64,000 nt of DNA from Lachnospiraceae bacterium (lineage in GTDB: Bacteria > Bacillota > Clostridia > Lachnospirales > Lachnospiraceae). Shown one piece after another: positions 52,201-60,928 of the stretch (position 1 is its first letter; the number at the start of each line of letters is the position of its first letter). The notes under the pieces were generated by a model that saw nothing but the letters and a program-made list of their open reading frames with translations, did no database searches and had not been told where the DNA came from. Location of the stretch: contig JAFZZY010000047.1 of the NCBI GenBank assembly GCA_017615545.1, positions 1 through 64,000 of the forward strand, in the 5' to 3' direction. The position numbers were made by a program, and so were the translations under genes.

Positions 52201-52347
52201 ATGGCATGCAGGACATGGCCTACCGATGTCATTCACAGTCTCTGCTGCTACCTCCTCAACATACCCTGGTAGTCCTGAAACGATCATGAATACACTCAGC
52301 ATTACAGCCAGGATGCGCTTCAAAAACCCTTTCTTGATCTCCTTCAT
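46219..52347 (-). CDS. Giant secreted protein with Cys-rich repeats and Listeria-Bacteroides repeats
   Basis: A 2042-aa exported protein. Signal sequence (about 10-35). Residues about 45-680 alternate two modules: a 40-aa one with CxxC (KKCSRCGDQ) and a 37-aa one (TYKCANCS), each with a further upstream Cys; seven and about eight copies, period 77 aa. A Glu/Thr linker follows, then a BACON-like domain (about 690-785, SASSLSFTANSDSRQIKL). About 12 Listeria-Bacteroides (Flg_new) repeats run to about 1775, each ending in xLYAxWx. The last 270 residues are helical and unknown. No LPxTG or membrane anchor is visible. AAGGAAAT precedes the ATG. Probably an adhesin-like surface or matrix protein; Cys pairs may bind metal or form disulfides. 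Confidence 0.85.
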   Translation of the reverse strand: MKEIKKGFLKRILAVMLSVFMIVSGLPGYVEEVAAETVNDIGRPCPACHNGTIVVNRVTKAATCYSYGEETLKCSKDCGYSASVTIPKTNHSFNTTPMSDTATCTAAGVKTYKCKNCSETKTENSPAKGHDYSITVSHVAPSCVPGKDVKKCSRCGDQQGTDIPPTSSHVYNVLLSNTATCTSGGIATYRCANCTAQTTSSSSALGHDYSVLVSHVDPTCVPGKDVKKCSRCGDQKGTDIAPVQQHDYSVLVSDTATCTKAGTATYKCANCSATTTKSSSAKGHDYSITVSHVAPTCVPGKDVKKCSRCGDQQGTDIAPVQQHSYTVLVSDTATCTKAGTATYKCANCSATTTKSSPAKGHDYSITVSHVAPSCVAGKDVKKCSRCGAQQGTDIAPVQPHSYTVLVSDTATCTKAGTATYKCANCSATTTKSSSAKGHDFSVFVKKIAPTCVPGQEVYKCSKCGELHGTDIPPVQPHSYTILVSDTATCTAAGVKTYECANCSARTTEASPAKGHDFSITVSHVDPSCVAGKDVKKCSRCSAQQGTDLPPVQPHSYTITVSDTATCTKAGTKVTKCAKCGNTQTSTSAALGHDYSILVEKVEPTCVPGKEVYKCSRCSETHGTDLAPVHGHTWEVTEKIPATTEKEGKIVKTCSGCGLKETETIPILTDEPTTEEETVPETVPLKNLVVSASSLSFTANSDSRQIKLTNLVDGSSIKARVQGDAGAWIKVGGNGDTYTIRVEGNEGNSSRKGTVTFSDTTNGRSVNVEVHQSAEAGCIIYFHANGGKGQYYLQPKSAVPGSEMTGMFPTDQMRAPVNQAFDGWYTSPDPKSGTKFTEKSRVPKDTTVLNLYAHWVDKEYVIEYVANGADSGSMSNTEAVCNRYIDLSENQFVNNGFIFDSWNTKPDGSGKSFKDKESVLNLINLVDPNAEPGSKITLYARWVKPTVVKVNLVYNGGTAPDGEVALLNIEVTYKKPYGDIFPDYITAPEGKVFAGWSLTTEKGILPVGYETGNYEFITKDSIVHTAKDHTLVAVWKNPQYKIHFDGNRFITGSTPDIDFKPGEKKYLPECGFDEGKKFDCWGTKADGTGYNFKAGTPIQDVVDKLKLTSENGITLYALWYEKEYTIEYWDGFTKKHLYTAHKSEVTHRYTPYNAPEIPGLTFVGWSTTMPLYLPLLEDGLYTQDLIKFEANRQTVVESDSLFSKTIKVYSIYKRKDTSKYSVIYYPDFATGVPETEYYGGPGEKPISSARPNKPGYTFVEWSFTDDGYGSAKTVELSDDRPVVVVYPSWIWGCATVTLDYGYDGKKDEIPMLTPGESYHLSAVERDDYTFAGWVASDGTVYQKNEWVKVPDTGITLTAKWERRSYKIVFRDWSTNTVLREENHISSDPLNFIPETPNGVTLAGWYADSKKFRKLIEPGTKVSVFVDMGGKKDTYYLDASYEYETVEEGKVLVCYDNNRYDATGGPTKPGTAEITAKTFTLATEEPTSPTCDFKGWSYSPDGGLSYPKGTEAPVLLALGHEYIQMYGVWKSKYTCVLDMNDPSRPNDQYVLNDVLPGDSVHLNERNIIKAVGKRDGYYLAGWGTTKDYPEYGEDSYFTVPADNFTLYAIWEKEDATVILYDKFSKITELGRIDAKVGDTVPLPDVAPEVPGYDFTGWSYGADDLSQAVYHKGEEITVPKGGLILFSAYDKLASSQQMFTITYVANGGTGGPGSVEVSPGEYEIDVSLIHRPSYPGYIFKGWNTENQFDRIGDYAEFPVGEVSKVNGKAGQELILYAVWVPENFSSLKYELEDRYGQDSIQDDHFDHVYESQDWERINDVTYYVVRTIRKGSSYASETLTSKAFVMEYSSALWKLTPYNIDEGFYENIKMNILMANKNNTVEVLDTVFTLVETAADIGMDAAYAYCPALKTVVTGAKYLGKAVDLLKQSRDYDDLYEFVTDVMVEKGIAEGKDKLNGFLFGKTMEMISEETGFDKDNLERIGKLLIATEQSLREEVADGSENIDAFGAFDKAFAIFKSRLKEQGFNAPAETLPQTVSLIYSKIFK
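50430..52100 (-). repeat. 231-bp in-gene tandem repeats
   Basis: Within the giant gene the Cys-rich part repeats at DNA level with a 231-bp period (for example around 51041, 51272 and 51503). Neighbouring central units are nearly identical in nucleotides as well as protein, while outer units are more diverged. This points to recent expansion or homogenisation by recombination. Confidence 0.85.
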
Positions 52348-52520
52348 CTTTTAATTTCCTTTCCTTTTTCTATCTAAATGTGGCCACTCTCTACTGTGGT
52401 CACACATTTATACATTTTGCTTCCTTATTGCGTTTTGCAACAAGCCTTCACTTACCTGGTACACTTTTTTAAAACGATATCACACTAATTTTTTAAAAAT
52501 CTCGCACTTTCCTTATACAA
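52348..52520. other. Upstream region of the giant gene
   Basis: AT-rich DNA with GTGACCAC and GTGGCCAC forming an imperfect inverted repeat (about 52380-52404), a likely leader hairpin of the giant gene. A TATAAA (minus strand, near 52411) could be a -10 box but has no convincing -35 partner. Confidence 0.35.
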
Positions 52521-52523
52521 CAA

Positions 52524-52558
52524 CTCCGTATGAAGCGGAAAAACCGCTCCATACGGGG
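52524..52558 (-). terminator. Probable terminator of the sulfatase-like gene
   Basis: CCGTATG (52526-52532) pairs with CATACGG (52550-52556) and AGCGG (52534-52538) with CCGCT (52544-52548) around an A5 loop. The tail on the minus strand (TTGTTGTAT) is only weakly T-rich. Confidence 0.6.
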
Positions 52559-52576
52559 TGAAACACTGAGTTTTCC

Positions 52577-55051
52577 CTATTTGGGGAAATAGGGTGATGC
52601 AAATTGATAATAATTGGATTCAATGATCATGGTCGATATCGCCCATTTTGCATTGATATAATCCCTATATGCTTTTAAGTATGCAGCATCAACGGGAACG
52701 TCGTCTCTCAGGATCGTTTCTACCTGCTTCGTTCCGCCATTGTAGATGCACTGATCCGTGATGAACGAACCATTTTTGAAAATAACCAGCTGTGATGCAT
52801 TCGAAAGAATGTCACGGCCAACCATCATACGCGAGTCATAATCGACGCCGAGCAGGTTCATGACCGTCGGCAGGATGTCGGTCTGCGTGCAGTATTTGTC
52901 GATCACGACCTTCTCCTTCATGCTTCCGGTCCACATGATCAGGGTGTTGGAAAACCACTCGATGTTCTCATCCAGAACATGGCCTGCGATCTCATCACAC
53001 TCAGCCTTGTTATTGTAAGGAACGTGGTCACCGGTCAGAACGATCAATGTGTGATCGGCCAGGTTTTTCTCCTCAAGGTAGTTCACCAGGCGAGTCAACG
53101 CTGCTTCCAACTCATAGTGACAGGCGATATATCCCTTCGACTGCTCGAGCTGATACGGCAGGTCTTGAACTTTATCCCAGTTTTTGTACACCATCTGGTT
53201 TCCGACCTTCGTGTAGTTACAGTGGCCGCTGACCGTCATGTAGTAAACATTGAACGGTTCGCGATCACAGTAAAGTCCGAAGGACTGCTCGATCAGACGA
53301 TCATCCGACTGCGGCCACTGGGCCTTACCACTCTTCGTCAGGGAAGGCTGGTAACCCATAACCGGGTTTCCATCCAATGTCCACTCGAACGGAGAATTTG
53401 TCGCGAAGAAGTTGTAACCCATATTCGGCAGGGACTGATTTCGGCCGTAATAGGTGTAGGAATTGTTGTGGGCAGCGAAATCGTAATAGCCCAAGGCTTC
53501 GAGGCGGCGGCCCAGCGTCATGTACATGTTGGTGCCGTCCTCGCCGGTCTTCTTAAGGCTTACATATCCGCCATTCTTCGGCATCAATCCAGTCAATGTA
53601 GCGAACTCACCGCCGGATGTCGAACCGTACCACAACGGTGTGTAGTAATGCGTGAACTCAAAGCCCTCTTCGTGCGCGAGTCGGTACAGCGTAGGGGTAC
53701 GCTCCTTATCGATCGCGTATTTCCAGAAGCCTTCCGCGCAGATCACGATCACGTTATATCCTTTGAACTTTCCGGTCCACTCGTTTTTCATCGTGGGTGC
53801 GGTGTTCTTAAAATATGTATTGATATTCTGGATCGTAGGATCCGTGGTCAATGTATTCAGATAGTCAAAATCGATATTCAGGATATTCGGCTCGTATGTA
53901 ACGGGCGGCGTCTCCGGTTGCGTCGGCTGCGTGTCGCTTTCCGGCGAAGAACCGCTCTCGCCCGGATCGCCCGAAGTAGGATCGCCGGGATCGGTCTTAC
54001 TCGGATCGGTCGACGCTGCATTCGACGGATCGGTCTTCGTACTATTTGAAGGATTCGCCTGCGTAGGCTTGGTATCCATGCCCGGAGGCAGGCCCGGATT
54101 ATCATCTCCCCCGATGACCAACGCATCCGAGAGGTTCGGACCGCCGAAAATGAAGTCCTTCATATCCAATCGGGTCGTCGTGATGACACCAAGTTTCTCG
54201 ATCTCGAAATCAATGTTGATACGATTGTAATAGATATCTTTGGGTCCTTCGGTCGCATTGCCCGTCATCTTCAAAAACAGAAGCGACAGGAAGAAGGTAA
54301 CGATACCGACCATCGCATAAGCGATCGGAACGGTGAAACGTTTTTTCCGGAAGCTCATCCTCTTCCAAACGAAGAAGATGTAGACCGGTACGGGAACATA
54401 CAAACACAAAAGCGGAATGATCTTCTTCCAGATGGTCTCAAAGACCAAATTCAGGAAGTCCAGAGCCTGTCCTGCAGTGCTGAAGATGGAAAACAGCGCG
54501 AAATACGAATTGAATACGCCGTTATACACAACTTCTGCAGCGAACAACGTACAGAGTACGCAGGTAATGACCAGTCCGATGATCTTATTGGTCTTCTCGC
54601 TAAAGAACGTCGGGAAGATCGCGAAAAACGCGGCCACGACCAGCGGGAGCCAAACGATGAAAAACAACCCGTTATAGAAGGCTTCGGAAAAGAACAGTAT
54701 TCCAAACAGACCGAAACACAACGGGTAAAGATACTCCGGTATCTTCATCCGGATAAAGTGCGCCAGAAACGCGGTAAACCCGGCAACTGCAAGCGGCATC
54801 AACATCAACCAGAACAAAATGCCGTGCGGGAACTGCGCCCGATGAAAGACCATCTCCAAATAGATGAAGAGTCCGACGAAATACAGCAACGGATGAAAAT
54901 ACTCTACCGTCGTGTCCGCTTTTCTGCGACGAAATGCCTCTCGGCGGGCTCGGCTGATCCTCCTTCTCGATCTTTTGTTCTCTGCTTCACGCAGAGACTT
55001 CAAAGACCGTACTGAACCCCCCTCAGGATTCTCGTTTAATAAATCATTCAT
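52577..55051 (-). CDS. LTA-synthase-like membrane sulfatase-family protein
   Basis: An 824-aa protein. A basic N-terminal cytosolic region (about 1-50, Arg/Lys-rich) is followed by about seven membrane helices (to about 260), a Thr/Pro/Asp/Gln-rich extracellular linker (about 320-385) and an alkaline-phosphatase-superfamily domain. Motifs: YGSTSGGEFATLTG (nucleophile Thr or Ser), AAHNNSYTYYGR, YMTVSGHCNYT and LTGDHVPYNN. It is related in build to the gene at 14479 but has more helices and no C-terminal IPT-like domain. It probably transfers phospho-groups to envelope glycopolymers. The last gene of the dacF-deoBC-cdd operon. Confidence 0.82.
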   Translation of the reverse strand: MNDLLNENPEGGSVRSLKSLREAENKRSRRRISRARREAFRRRKADTTVEYFHPLLYFVGLFIYLEMVFHRAQFPHGILFWLMLMPLAVAGFTAFLAHFIRMKIPEYLYPLCFGLFGILFFSEAFYNGLFFIVWLPLVVAAFFAIFPTFFSEKTNKIIGLVITCVLCTLFAAEVVYNGVFNSYFALFSIFSTAGQALDFLNLVFETIWKKIIPLLCLYVPVPVYIFFVWKRMSFRKKRFTVPIAYAMVGIVTFFLSLLFLKMTGNATEGPKDIYYNRINIDFEIEKLGVITTTRLDMKDFIFGGPNLSDALVIGGDDNPGLPPGMDTKPTQANPSNSTKTDPSNAASTDPSKTDPGDPTSGDPGESGSSPESDTQPTQPETPPVTYEPNILNIDFDYLNTLTTDPTIQNINTYFKNTAPTMKNEWTGKFKGYNVIVICAEGFWKYAIDKERTPTLYRLAHEEGFEFTHYYTPLWYGSTSGGEFATLTGLMPKNGGYVSLKKTGEDGTNMYMTLGRRLEALGYYDFAAHNNSYTYYGRNQSLPNMGYNFFATNSPFEWTLDGNPVMGYQPSLTKSGKAQWPQSDDRLIEQSFGLYCDREPFNVYYMTVSGHCNYTKVGNQMVYKNWDKVQDLPYQLEQSKGYIACHYELEAALTRLVNYLEEKNLADHTLIVLTGDHVPYNNKAECDEIAGHVLDENIEWFSNTLIMWTGSMKEKVVIDKYCTQTDILPTVMNLLGVDYDSRMMVGRDILSNASQLVIFKNGSFITDQCIYNGGTKQVETILRDDVPVDAAYLKAYRDYINAKWAISTMIIESNYYQFASPYFPK

Positions 55052-55073
55052 TTTGTAACTCCTAAAACCTCTG

Positions 55074-55601
55074 TTACTTATTCAGGTTGGCACGGCTGAA
55101 ACTCTGCGGCAACAGCTGGTCCAACGTAAAGATCTCGTATTCGTCATCTGCGTCGCCGACGATCACGAAGAAATGATCCGGATCGCAGAATTCGGCGAGA
55201 GCCTGGCGGCAAATGCCGCACGGAGGACAGAAAGCGATCTTGTCGACTTTCAGGTTATCCTCTTCATTTGCCTTGACGATGGCTTCCTGTTGCGGCGTCG
55301 GCAGTTCGATCTGACCGCCGACCACGGCGATCGCCAGGAAACTGCGGGCACCCTCGCTGACTGCTTTCGCCAGTGCCACACGCTCTGCGCACATCGTCGC
55401 GCCGTAGCTTGCATTCTCGATATTCGAACCTGTATAGATATGTCCGTCGGTCGTAAGCAGGGCTGCACCCACATAATACTCGGAATATGGAGCATAGGCG
55501 CCGCTACGTGCATTCGAAGCTTCTGCAAGAAGCGAACGGATCACGCGCTCTCTCAGCTCACCATTGGACAGGTACATCGTTTTACGTTCAATACGTTTCA
55601 T
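55074..55601 (-). CDS. cdd: Cytidine deaminase
   Basis: A 175-aa zinc enzyme deaminating (deoxy)cytidine to (deoxy)uridine. Zinc and catalytic motifs: [14 protein letters not shown] (Cys and Glu) and [16 protein letters not shown] (two Cys); substrate segment [18 protein letters not shown]. It is longer than the usual 130-140 aa: about 20 extra residues ([20 protein letters not shown]) lie between the two zinc motifs, and there are extra N-terminal residues. The start has AGGGAGAG and overlaps the deoBC stop by 14 bp, so the two are translationally coupled. It feeds the same deoxynucleoside pathway. Confidence 0.95.
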   Translation of the reverse strand: MKRIERKTMYLSNGELRERVIRSLLAEASNARSGAYAPYSEYYVGAALLTTDGHIYTGSNIENASYGATMCAERVALAKAVSEGARSFLAIAVVGGQIELPTPQQEAIVKANEEDNLKVDKIAFCPPCGICRQALAEFCDPDHFFVIVGDADDEYEIFTLDQLLPQSFSRANLNK

Positions 55602-57435
55602 GACTTTGCTCTCCCTTCACGATCTTCACGAGGCGGCTCGTGCCGAGGCGGTCTGCGCCGAGATATGTGAAGTACGCAGCGTCCGCGAAGGACGAAATGC
55701 CTCCGGCTGCCTTGATCTTCACTTCCGATCCGACATGCTCCGCCATCAGTTTTACATCGGCAAATGTCGCGCCGCCGGTCGAAAAACCGGTCGATGTTTT
55801 TATATAATCCGCGCCGGCCTCGGTGACCACGCGGCACATTTCTTTCTTCTCTTCTTCCGTCAGCAGGCAGGTCTCGATGATGACTTTCAGGAGTTTGCCG
55901 TTGCAAGCTGTTTTGATCTGACGGATCTCGTCCAGCACCCGGTCATACCGTCCTGCTTTCACCATACCGGGATGGATGACCATATCGATCTCGTCCGCGC
56001 CCTCGGCTACCGCCTGCGCAGTCTCGTAAACCTTCACTGCCGTCGTATTATAACCGTTCGGGAAGCCGATGACCGTGCAAATGCGTACCGGTGTCTTATC
56101 CTGCAGGTATTCATAGGCGGGCTTCACGTAGGCCGGAGGAATACAGATGGATGCGGTCTTATAACGGATCGCGTCATCAATGATGCCGCGGATATGGTCC
56201 CAGGTCGCTGCCGGATCAAGCAGTGTGTGATCGGCATGCGTCAACAGTTCATCCTTCGTGTAGAGTGTCTCGGCGAAATACTTCATCATCGAAGTGCCGG
56301 GGCATTCAAACTCTACGCCCAGATACTCTGCGACCGTAGCCGCGATATCGGCAAATGTCTCCCGCTCGCCCAGGTTCACAGCCTTCTTCATACGCTTATT
56401 GTACGCGAAAAACGGAATGAACTCACGCGAATGATCGGTCGACGGCGTCGAAGGATCATTGCCATGATCCGCCGTGATGATCAGCAGATCATCATCGGTC
56501 AGATTTTCAATGATCTCCGGCAGTTTCTTATCAAACGCCGCCAGCGCCTTAGCATAGCCATCGACATCATTACGATGGCCGTACAACATATCAAAATCTA
56601 CCAGGTTCGTAAAGGACAGTCCTTCAAACGAACGCTTGGTATTCTCGATCGTCAATTCGATGCCCTCTTCGTTGCTTTGCGTCGGGCGAGACTCGTCCAT
56701 GCCGCGTCCTCCGAACAGATCGCCGATCTTGCCAACAGCAAGAACCTGCTTTCCTGCCTTCCGGATCGCATCCAGCAGCGTTTCTGCGGGCGGTTCGAAC
56801 GAAAAGTCATGTCGGTTCGCCGTACGCGTAAACGCACCGTTCTTCCCTATAAACGGGCGGGCAATTACTCTTCCTACCGACCAGGGTCCGACGCAGAGCG
56901 CTCTGACTTTGCGGCAGATCTCATATAATTCTTCGAGCGGCACGACTTCCTCATGTGCCGCGATCTGCAGCACACTGTCGGCCGATGTATAAACGATCAG
57001 CGCTCCGGTCCTCATGTGCTCCTCACCGTAATCGGCGATGACCTGCGTGCCGGAATACGGGCGGTTGCATAAGATCTCGCGCCCCGTCGCTTTTCGTATC
57101 TGATCCAGAAGCTCCTCGGGAAATCCTTCCGGGAATACCGGAAGCGGCTGGGAAGAAACCAGACCCGCGATCTCCCAATGTCCGATGGTGCTGTCCTTAC
57201 CCATGGAACGCTCCGCCATACGGCAGACCAGTGACGGCTTTATCTCCGCAGCCTTCTGCAGACTCTCCAGTCCGTGAATACGGAAGAAGCCCATCGCGTC
57301 CAGGTTCGGCATGTCGAAATAAGGGCTCTTCGCCACAGCCATCAGCGTATGAGAGCCTTCATCCCCAAACAGTCTCGCGTCCGGCGTCTCACCGACACCG
57401 ACGCTGTCCAGCACGATCATAAAAACCCGCTTCAT
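55588..57435 (-). CDS. deoBC: Phosphopentomutase-deoxyribose-phosphate aldolase fusion (DeoB-DeoC)
   Basis: A 615-aa single open frame joining two enzymes. Residues 1-390 are phosphopentomutase: [17 protein letters not shown] (metal Asp), [12 protein letters not shown] (phosphorylated Thr), [11 protein letters not shown] and [11 protein letters not shown] (metal His/Asp). Residues about 400-615 are deoxyribose-phosphate aldolase: [22 protein letters not shown]-like [26 protein letters not shown], the Schiff-base Lys in [15 protein letters not shown] (about 543) and [11 protein letters not shown]. Together they convert deoxyribose 1-phosphate to acetaldehyde and glyceraldehyde 3-phosphate. Both halves look complete; no frameshift or stop lies between. 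AGGAG lies before the ATG. Follows dacF by 1 bp. Confidence 0.93.
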   Translation of the reverse strand: MKRVFMIVLDSVGVGETPDARLFGDEGSHTLMAVAKSPYFDMPNLDAMGFFRIHGLESLQKAAEIKPSLVCRMAERSMGKDSTIGHWEIAGLVSSQPLPVFPEGFPEELLDQIRKATGREILCNRPYSGTQVIADYGEEHMRTGALIVYTSADSVLQIAAHEEVVPLEELYEICRKVRALCVGPWSVGRVIARPFIGKNGAFTRTANRHDFSFEPPAETLLDAIRKAGKQVLAVGKIGDLFGGRGMDESRPTQSNEEGIELTIENTKRSFEGLSFTNLVDFDMLYGHRNDVDGYAKALAAFDKKLPEIIENLTDDDLLIITADHGNDPSTPSTDHSREFIPFFAYNKRMKKAVNLGERETFADIAATVAEYLGVEFECPGTSMMKYFAETLYTKDELLTHADHTLLDPAATWDHIRGIIDDAIRYKTASICIPPAYVKPAYEYLQDKTPVRICTVIGFPNGYNTTAVKVYETAQAVAEGADEIDMVIHPGMVKAGRYDRVLDEIRQIKTACNGKLLKVIIETCLLTEEEKKEMCRVVTEAGADYIKTSTGFSTGGATFADVKLMAEHVGSEVKIKAAGGISSFADAAYFTYLGADRLGTSRLVKIVKGEQSHETY

Positions 57436-57436
57436 A

Positions 57437-59020
57437 TCATTCTCTCCTGTTTCTCTTCCTCCTACGAGGCAAAAACTCGGTAACTACAGCAAATACAAAG
57501 ATCACGACCATCGCGATCATAACTATATTCATCCATTTGCGGATAGTGGCACTGTCCGCAGACAGGATCTGTCCGTCTTTCGGCTTTTCTTCGTTCTCCA
57601 GGGATGCACGGCTTTCATTCGTTGCACCCGAAGGATCATCGATCGGCTCGATGCCGAAATTGGTCTCTCCCTCCGATGTCGCTGCGCCGGTGCTCGTCGA
57701 CTTCGTGTAATCGGTATCCGGAATGATCACGACGGATACCGGGGGCAATGATGTCTCCCCCTCGATTACTTCTTCCGTCGTCGGAGCCGTGGTCGGTTCC
57801 GCTGTCGTCGGCTCGACCGTAGTCGTTTCTTCCGTCGGAGCCTGTGTCGGAGGCGCCTGTGTCGGCGTTTCCGGCGTGGTTTCCGGTGGCGCCTGCGTCG
57901 GCGGTGCCTCTGTCGTCGGCTGGACCGAAGCGACCGGTCTTACATAAGCACTAGCCACGAAGTAGATCGTTCCGCTGTAATTGACCGCGCTCCAGTAATT
58001 ATCCCAGACGGAAATGCGGTGAAGAACGGTGCCCTCGGCGATCCGGCCTATGATCTCGGAATCCGTCGTCGGAAGCAGACGCATGTTTACGCCGCCGTTC
58101 GTGTTACTTACGATCACGTCCTCTTCGGCAGGTGTCCATACCGCCGGGGTAATGTTGCCCGCGACGATATCATACGCATAATTCAAAAGTCCTATGGTGT
58201 CGGAATAGAACGAAGTCTCCTGTCCCTGCATGACTACGCAGATCAGGTTCACGCCGCTGCGGTTTGCTTCGGTGACCAGGGTGCGGCCGGCCTGCGGTGT
58301 TCTGCCCGTCTTTCCGGCAAACACGCCCTCGCATGCATAACCGGGCGTTCCGGCCACGATACGATGTCCCATCTCGAGCTGACGGGCTGCCGTCACGTTC
58401 GTACGCGGTATCACGTAAGCAGGCGTAGACGCCAGCGTGCGGAAGATCGGATTCTTCATCGCTTCCGCGAAGATCAGCGCCATATCATAGGCTGTTGTGT
58501 AATGCTGGTCGTCATGCAGTCCATGCGCATTTACAAAGTGTGTATTTTTACAGCCGATCTGGGCTGCGCGTTGGTTCATCATCTCGGCAAATGCTTCGAC
58601 CGAACCGGCCGTGAACTCCGCCAGCATCGTGGCGCATTCATTGGCCGAAGCCAGGAACATTCCGTAGAGGACGTTTTCAAAGGTCATCTGCTCTCCCGCT
58701 TTTGCCTTCGGATGCAACTTCGAAGAGTCGGCCGGCAGGTTCACCGCGGATTCGGAAAATGTAACGATCTGGTTCATGTCGGTGCAATGCTCGATCGCAA
58801 CCAAAGCCGTCATGATCTTCGTGATGCTGGCCGGATAACGGACCTCATCGATACCGCGACCGCAGATAACCTTCCCGTTGTCAGGGTTATAAACTATATA
58901 TGAAACTGATACCGCACCGACACCCGGATCCACATCGGCGTAGACCGGATGGGACAATGCGGGAATAACGCAGATCAGTGCGCTGAGTATGATAACCAAC
59001 AAAGATTTTCGTTTGTTCAT
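57437..59020 (-). CDS. dacF: D-alanyl-D-alanine carboxypeptidase (DacF-like) with SH3 and TM anchor
   Basis: A 527-aa penicillin-binding protein of family S11 that trims peptidoglycan stem peptides. Signal peptide (about 1-28); catalytic SxxK in [13 protein letters not shown] (Ser about 65), SxN in [13 protein letters not shown] (about 127), KTG in [13 protein letters not shown] (about 237); an SH3-like domain (about 305-360, [20 protein letters not shown]); a Thr/Pro/Glu-rich wall-spanning linker; then a C-terminal helix [17 protein letters not shown] and basic tail. AGGAG precedes the ATG. It heads the operon dacF-deoBC-cdd; in Bacillus, dacF also lies beside drm (deoB), so the association is conserved. 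Confidence 0.94.
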   Translation of the reverse strand: MNKRKSLLVIILSALICVIPALSHPVYADVDPGVGAVSVSYIVYNPDNGKVICGRGIDEVRYPASITKIMTALVAIEHCTDMNQIVTFSESAVNLPADSSKLHPKAKAGEQMTFENVLYGMFLASANECATMLAEFTAGSVEAFAEMMNQRAAQIGCKNTHFVNAHGLHDDQHYTTAYDMALIFAEAMKNPIFRTLASTPAYVIPRTNVTAARQLEMGHRIVAGTPGYACEGVFAGKTGRTPQAGRTLVTEANRSGVNLICVVMQGQETSFYSDTIGLLNYAYDIVAGNITPAVWTPAEEDVIVSNTNGGVNMRLLPTTDSEIIGRIAEGTVLHRISVWDNYWSAVNYSGTIYFVASAYVRPVASVQPTTEAPPTQAPPETTPETPTQAPPTQAPTEETTTVEPTTAEPTTAPTTEEVIEGETSLPPVSVVIIPDTDYTKSTSTGAATSEGETNFGIEPIDDPSGATNESRASLENEEKPKDGQILSADSATIRKWMNIVMIAMVVIFVFAVVTEFLPRRRKRNRRE

Positions 59021-59067
59021 TTATTAGCTCCTGTGGGGTCCCAAATATGCAGACAGACCCTCATAGT

Positions 59068-59096
59068 ATTATAACGCATTTACTGTCAAATAGCAA
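59068..59096 (-). promoter_or_regulatory. dacF operon promoter
   Basis: On the minus strand TTGCTA (59091-59096), 17 bp and TATAAT (59068-59073). An alternative TTGACA nearer the -10 box is spaced too closely (10 bp) to act. Confidence 0.7.
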
Positions 59097-59110
59097 GTAT
59101 TAATACAAAA

Positions 59111-59138
59111 AGCGGATGGCTGAAAACAGCCATCCGCT
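59111..59138 (-). terminator. Terminator of pckA
   Basis: A perfect 12-bp stem, AGCGGATGGCTG (59111-59122) with CAGCCATCCGCT (59127-59138), AAAA loop, then TTTTTG on the minus strand. On the plus strand T6 follows too. Confidence 0.93.
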
Positions 59139-59174
59139 CTATGTTTTTTATGCGTTTTATTGCATTGTATTTAA

Positions 59175-60788
59175 TTACAGTTCAGGACCTGCAGCTACAA
59201 GAGCCTTACCTGCTTCGTTCGTCTCGTACTTCTTGAAGTTCTTGATGAATCTGGAAGCAAGATCCTTAGCCTTCTCTTCCCATACGGAAGCGTCAGCGTA
59301 GGTGTCGCGAGGATCCAGAATAGCAGGATCTACGCCCGGAAGGCTGGTCGGAACCTCGAAGTTGAACATCGGGATCTTCTTTGTAGGAGCCTTCTCGATG
59401 GAACCGTCCAGGATCGCATCGATGATACCACGGGTATCCTTAATGGAGATACGCTTGCCGGTGCCGTTCCAACCTGTGTTTACAAGGTAAGCCTTTGCGC
59501 CGCTCTTCTGCATCTTCTTAACGAGCTCCTCACCGTACTTGGTAGGATGCAGCTCCAGGAAAGCCTGGCCGAAGCATGCGGAGAATGTAGGTGTAGGCTC
59601 GGTGATACCACGCTCGGTTCCTGCAAGCTTTGCAGTGAAACCGGACAGGAAGTAGTACTGGGTCTGCTCAGGTGTCAGAATGGAAACCGGAGGCAGAACG
59701 CCGAATGCATCTGCTGACAGGAAGATAACGCTCTTAGCGTCAGGGCCTGCAGATACGGGGTTAACCTTCTGGACGATATTCTGAATATGATCGATCGGGT
59801 AAGAAACACGGGTATTCTCGGTTACGGACTTATCGTTGAAATCGATCTTGCCGTCCTTATCTACGGTTACGTTCTCAAGAAGAGCATTTCTCTTGATCGC
59901 GTTGTAGATGTCGGGCTCGGAATCCTTATCGAGGTTGATTACCTTTGCATAGCAGCCGCCCTCGAAGTTGAATACGCCGTTGTCGTCCCAGCCGTGCTCG
60001 TCATCGCCGATGAGGAGACGCTTAGGATCGGTGGAAAGTGTGGTCTTACCTGTACCGGAAAGTCCGAAGAAAATGGCTGTGTTCTTGCCTTCCATATCGG
60101 TGTTTGCGGAGCAGTGCATGGAAGCAATGCCCTTCAGCGGCAGGTAGTAGTTCATCATGGAGAACATACCCTTCTTCATCTCGCCGCCGTACCAGGTGTT
60201 CAGGATGACCTGCTCACGGGAGGTGGTATTGAATGCTACGCAAGTCTCGGAGTTGAGGCCCAGTTCCTTATAGTTCTCAACCTTTGCCTTGGAAGCGGTA
60301 TATACAACGAAATCCGGCTCAAATGTCTCAAGTTCCTCAGCAGTAGGCTTGATGAACATGTTCTCTACGAAATGAGCCTGCCAAGCAACTTCCATGATGA
60401 AGCGGACAGCCATACGAGTATCCTTATTCGCGCCGCAGAATGCGTCAACTACGAACAGTCTCTTGCCGGAAAGCTGCTTCTGAGCGAGATCCTTAACGAT
60501 CTTCCAAGTCTCTTCAGTCATGGGATGGTTGTCGTTCTTGTAGCCATCGGTGGTCCACCATACGGTGTCCTTGGAATTCTCATCCATAACGATGTACTTA
60601 TCCTTAGGAGAACGGCCGGTATAGATACCTGTCATAACGTTAACGGCATCCAGCTCTGTAGTCTGACCTACTTCAAACCCGGTCAGGTCAGCCTTCGTCT
60701 CTTCCTCGTACAGCATTTCGTAGGAAGGATTGTAGATGATCTCTTTTGCATCGAAAATGCCATGCTTTGTCAAATCGATCTTTTTCAT
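59175..60788 (-). CDS. pckA: ATP-dependent phosphoenolpyruvate carboxykinase
   Basis: A 537-aa enzyme interconverting oxaloacetate + ATP with PEP + CO2 + ADP. In rumen and gut anaerobes it mainly runs in the carboxylating direction, making oxaloacetate for succinate or anaplerosis. Motifs: [23 protein letters not shown] [28 protein letters not shown], the kinase-1a P-loop [17 protein letters not shown] (about 240-257), kinase-2 [21 protein letters not shown], and the C-terminal [11 protein letters not shown]. Length is normal. GAGAGG lies before the ATG; a strong promoter is at 60846-60874. Confidence 0.98.
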   Translation of the reverse strand: MKKIDLTKHGIFDAKEIIYNPSYEMLYEEETKADLTGFEVGQTTELDAVNVMTGIYTGRSPKDKYIVMDENSKDTVWWTTDGYKNDNHPMTEETWKIVKDLAQKQLSGKRLFVVDAFCGANKDTRMAVRFIMEVAWQAHFVENMFIKPTAEELETFEPDFVVYTASKAKVENYKELGLNSETCVAFNTTSREQVILNTWYGGEMKKGMFSMMNYYLPLKGIASMHCSANTDMEGKNTAIFFGLSGTGKTTLSTDPKRLLIGDDEHGWDDNGVFNFEGGCYAKVINLDKDSEPDIYNAIKRNALLENVTVDKDGKIDFNDKSVTENTRVSYPIDHIQNIVQKVNPVSAGPDAKSVIFLSADAFGVLPPVSILTPEQTQYYFLSGFTAKLAGTERGITEPTPTFSACFGQAFLELHPTKYGEELVKKMQKSGAKAYLVNTGWNGTGKRISIKDTRGIIDAILDGSIEKAPTKKIPMFNFEVPTSLPGVDPAILDPRDTYADASVWEEKAKDLASRFIKNFKKYETNEAGKALVAAGPEL

Positions 60789-60845
60789 TCTTTGTTTACC
60801 TCTCTTATATATTCTAAATACTGTTGGTTTTTAAAACACCTTGTC

Positions 60846-60874
60846 AGCATAGCATGAACCTTAGGAAAAGTCAA
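60846..60874 (-). promoter_or_regulatory. pckA promoter
   Basis: On the minus strand TTGACT (60869-60874), 17 bp and TATGCT (60846-60851) with TGC just before the -10 box (extended). Lies between folD and pckA, so pckA is transcribed on its own. Confidence 0.78.
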
Positions 60875-60928
60875 TGCTTTGCGAAGAATTTTTAGCGGAA
60901 AATGTAAAAAAGTTACCCTAGGACAACT

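Noticed and set aside
53878..54230. Arg- or Ser/Gly-rich open frames over the sulfatase linker
   Set aside because: Low-complexity codons of the Thr/Pro/Asp linker read in other frames; no start signals.
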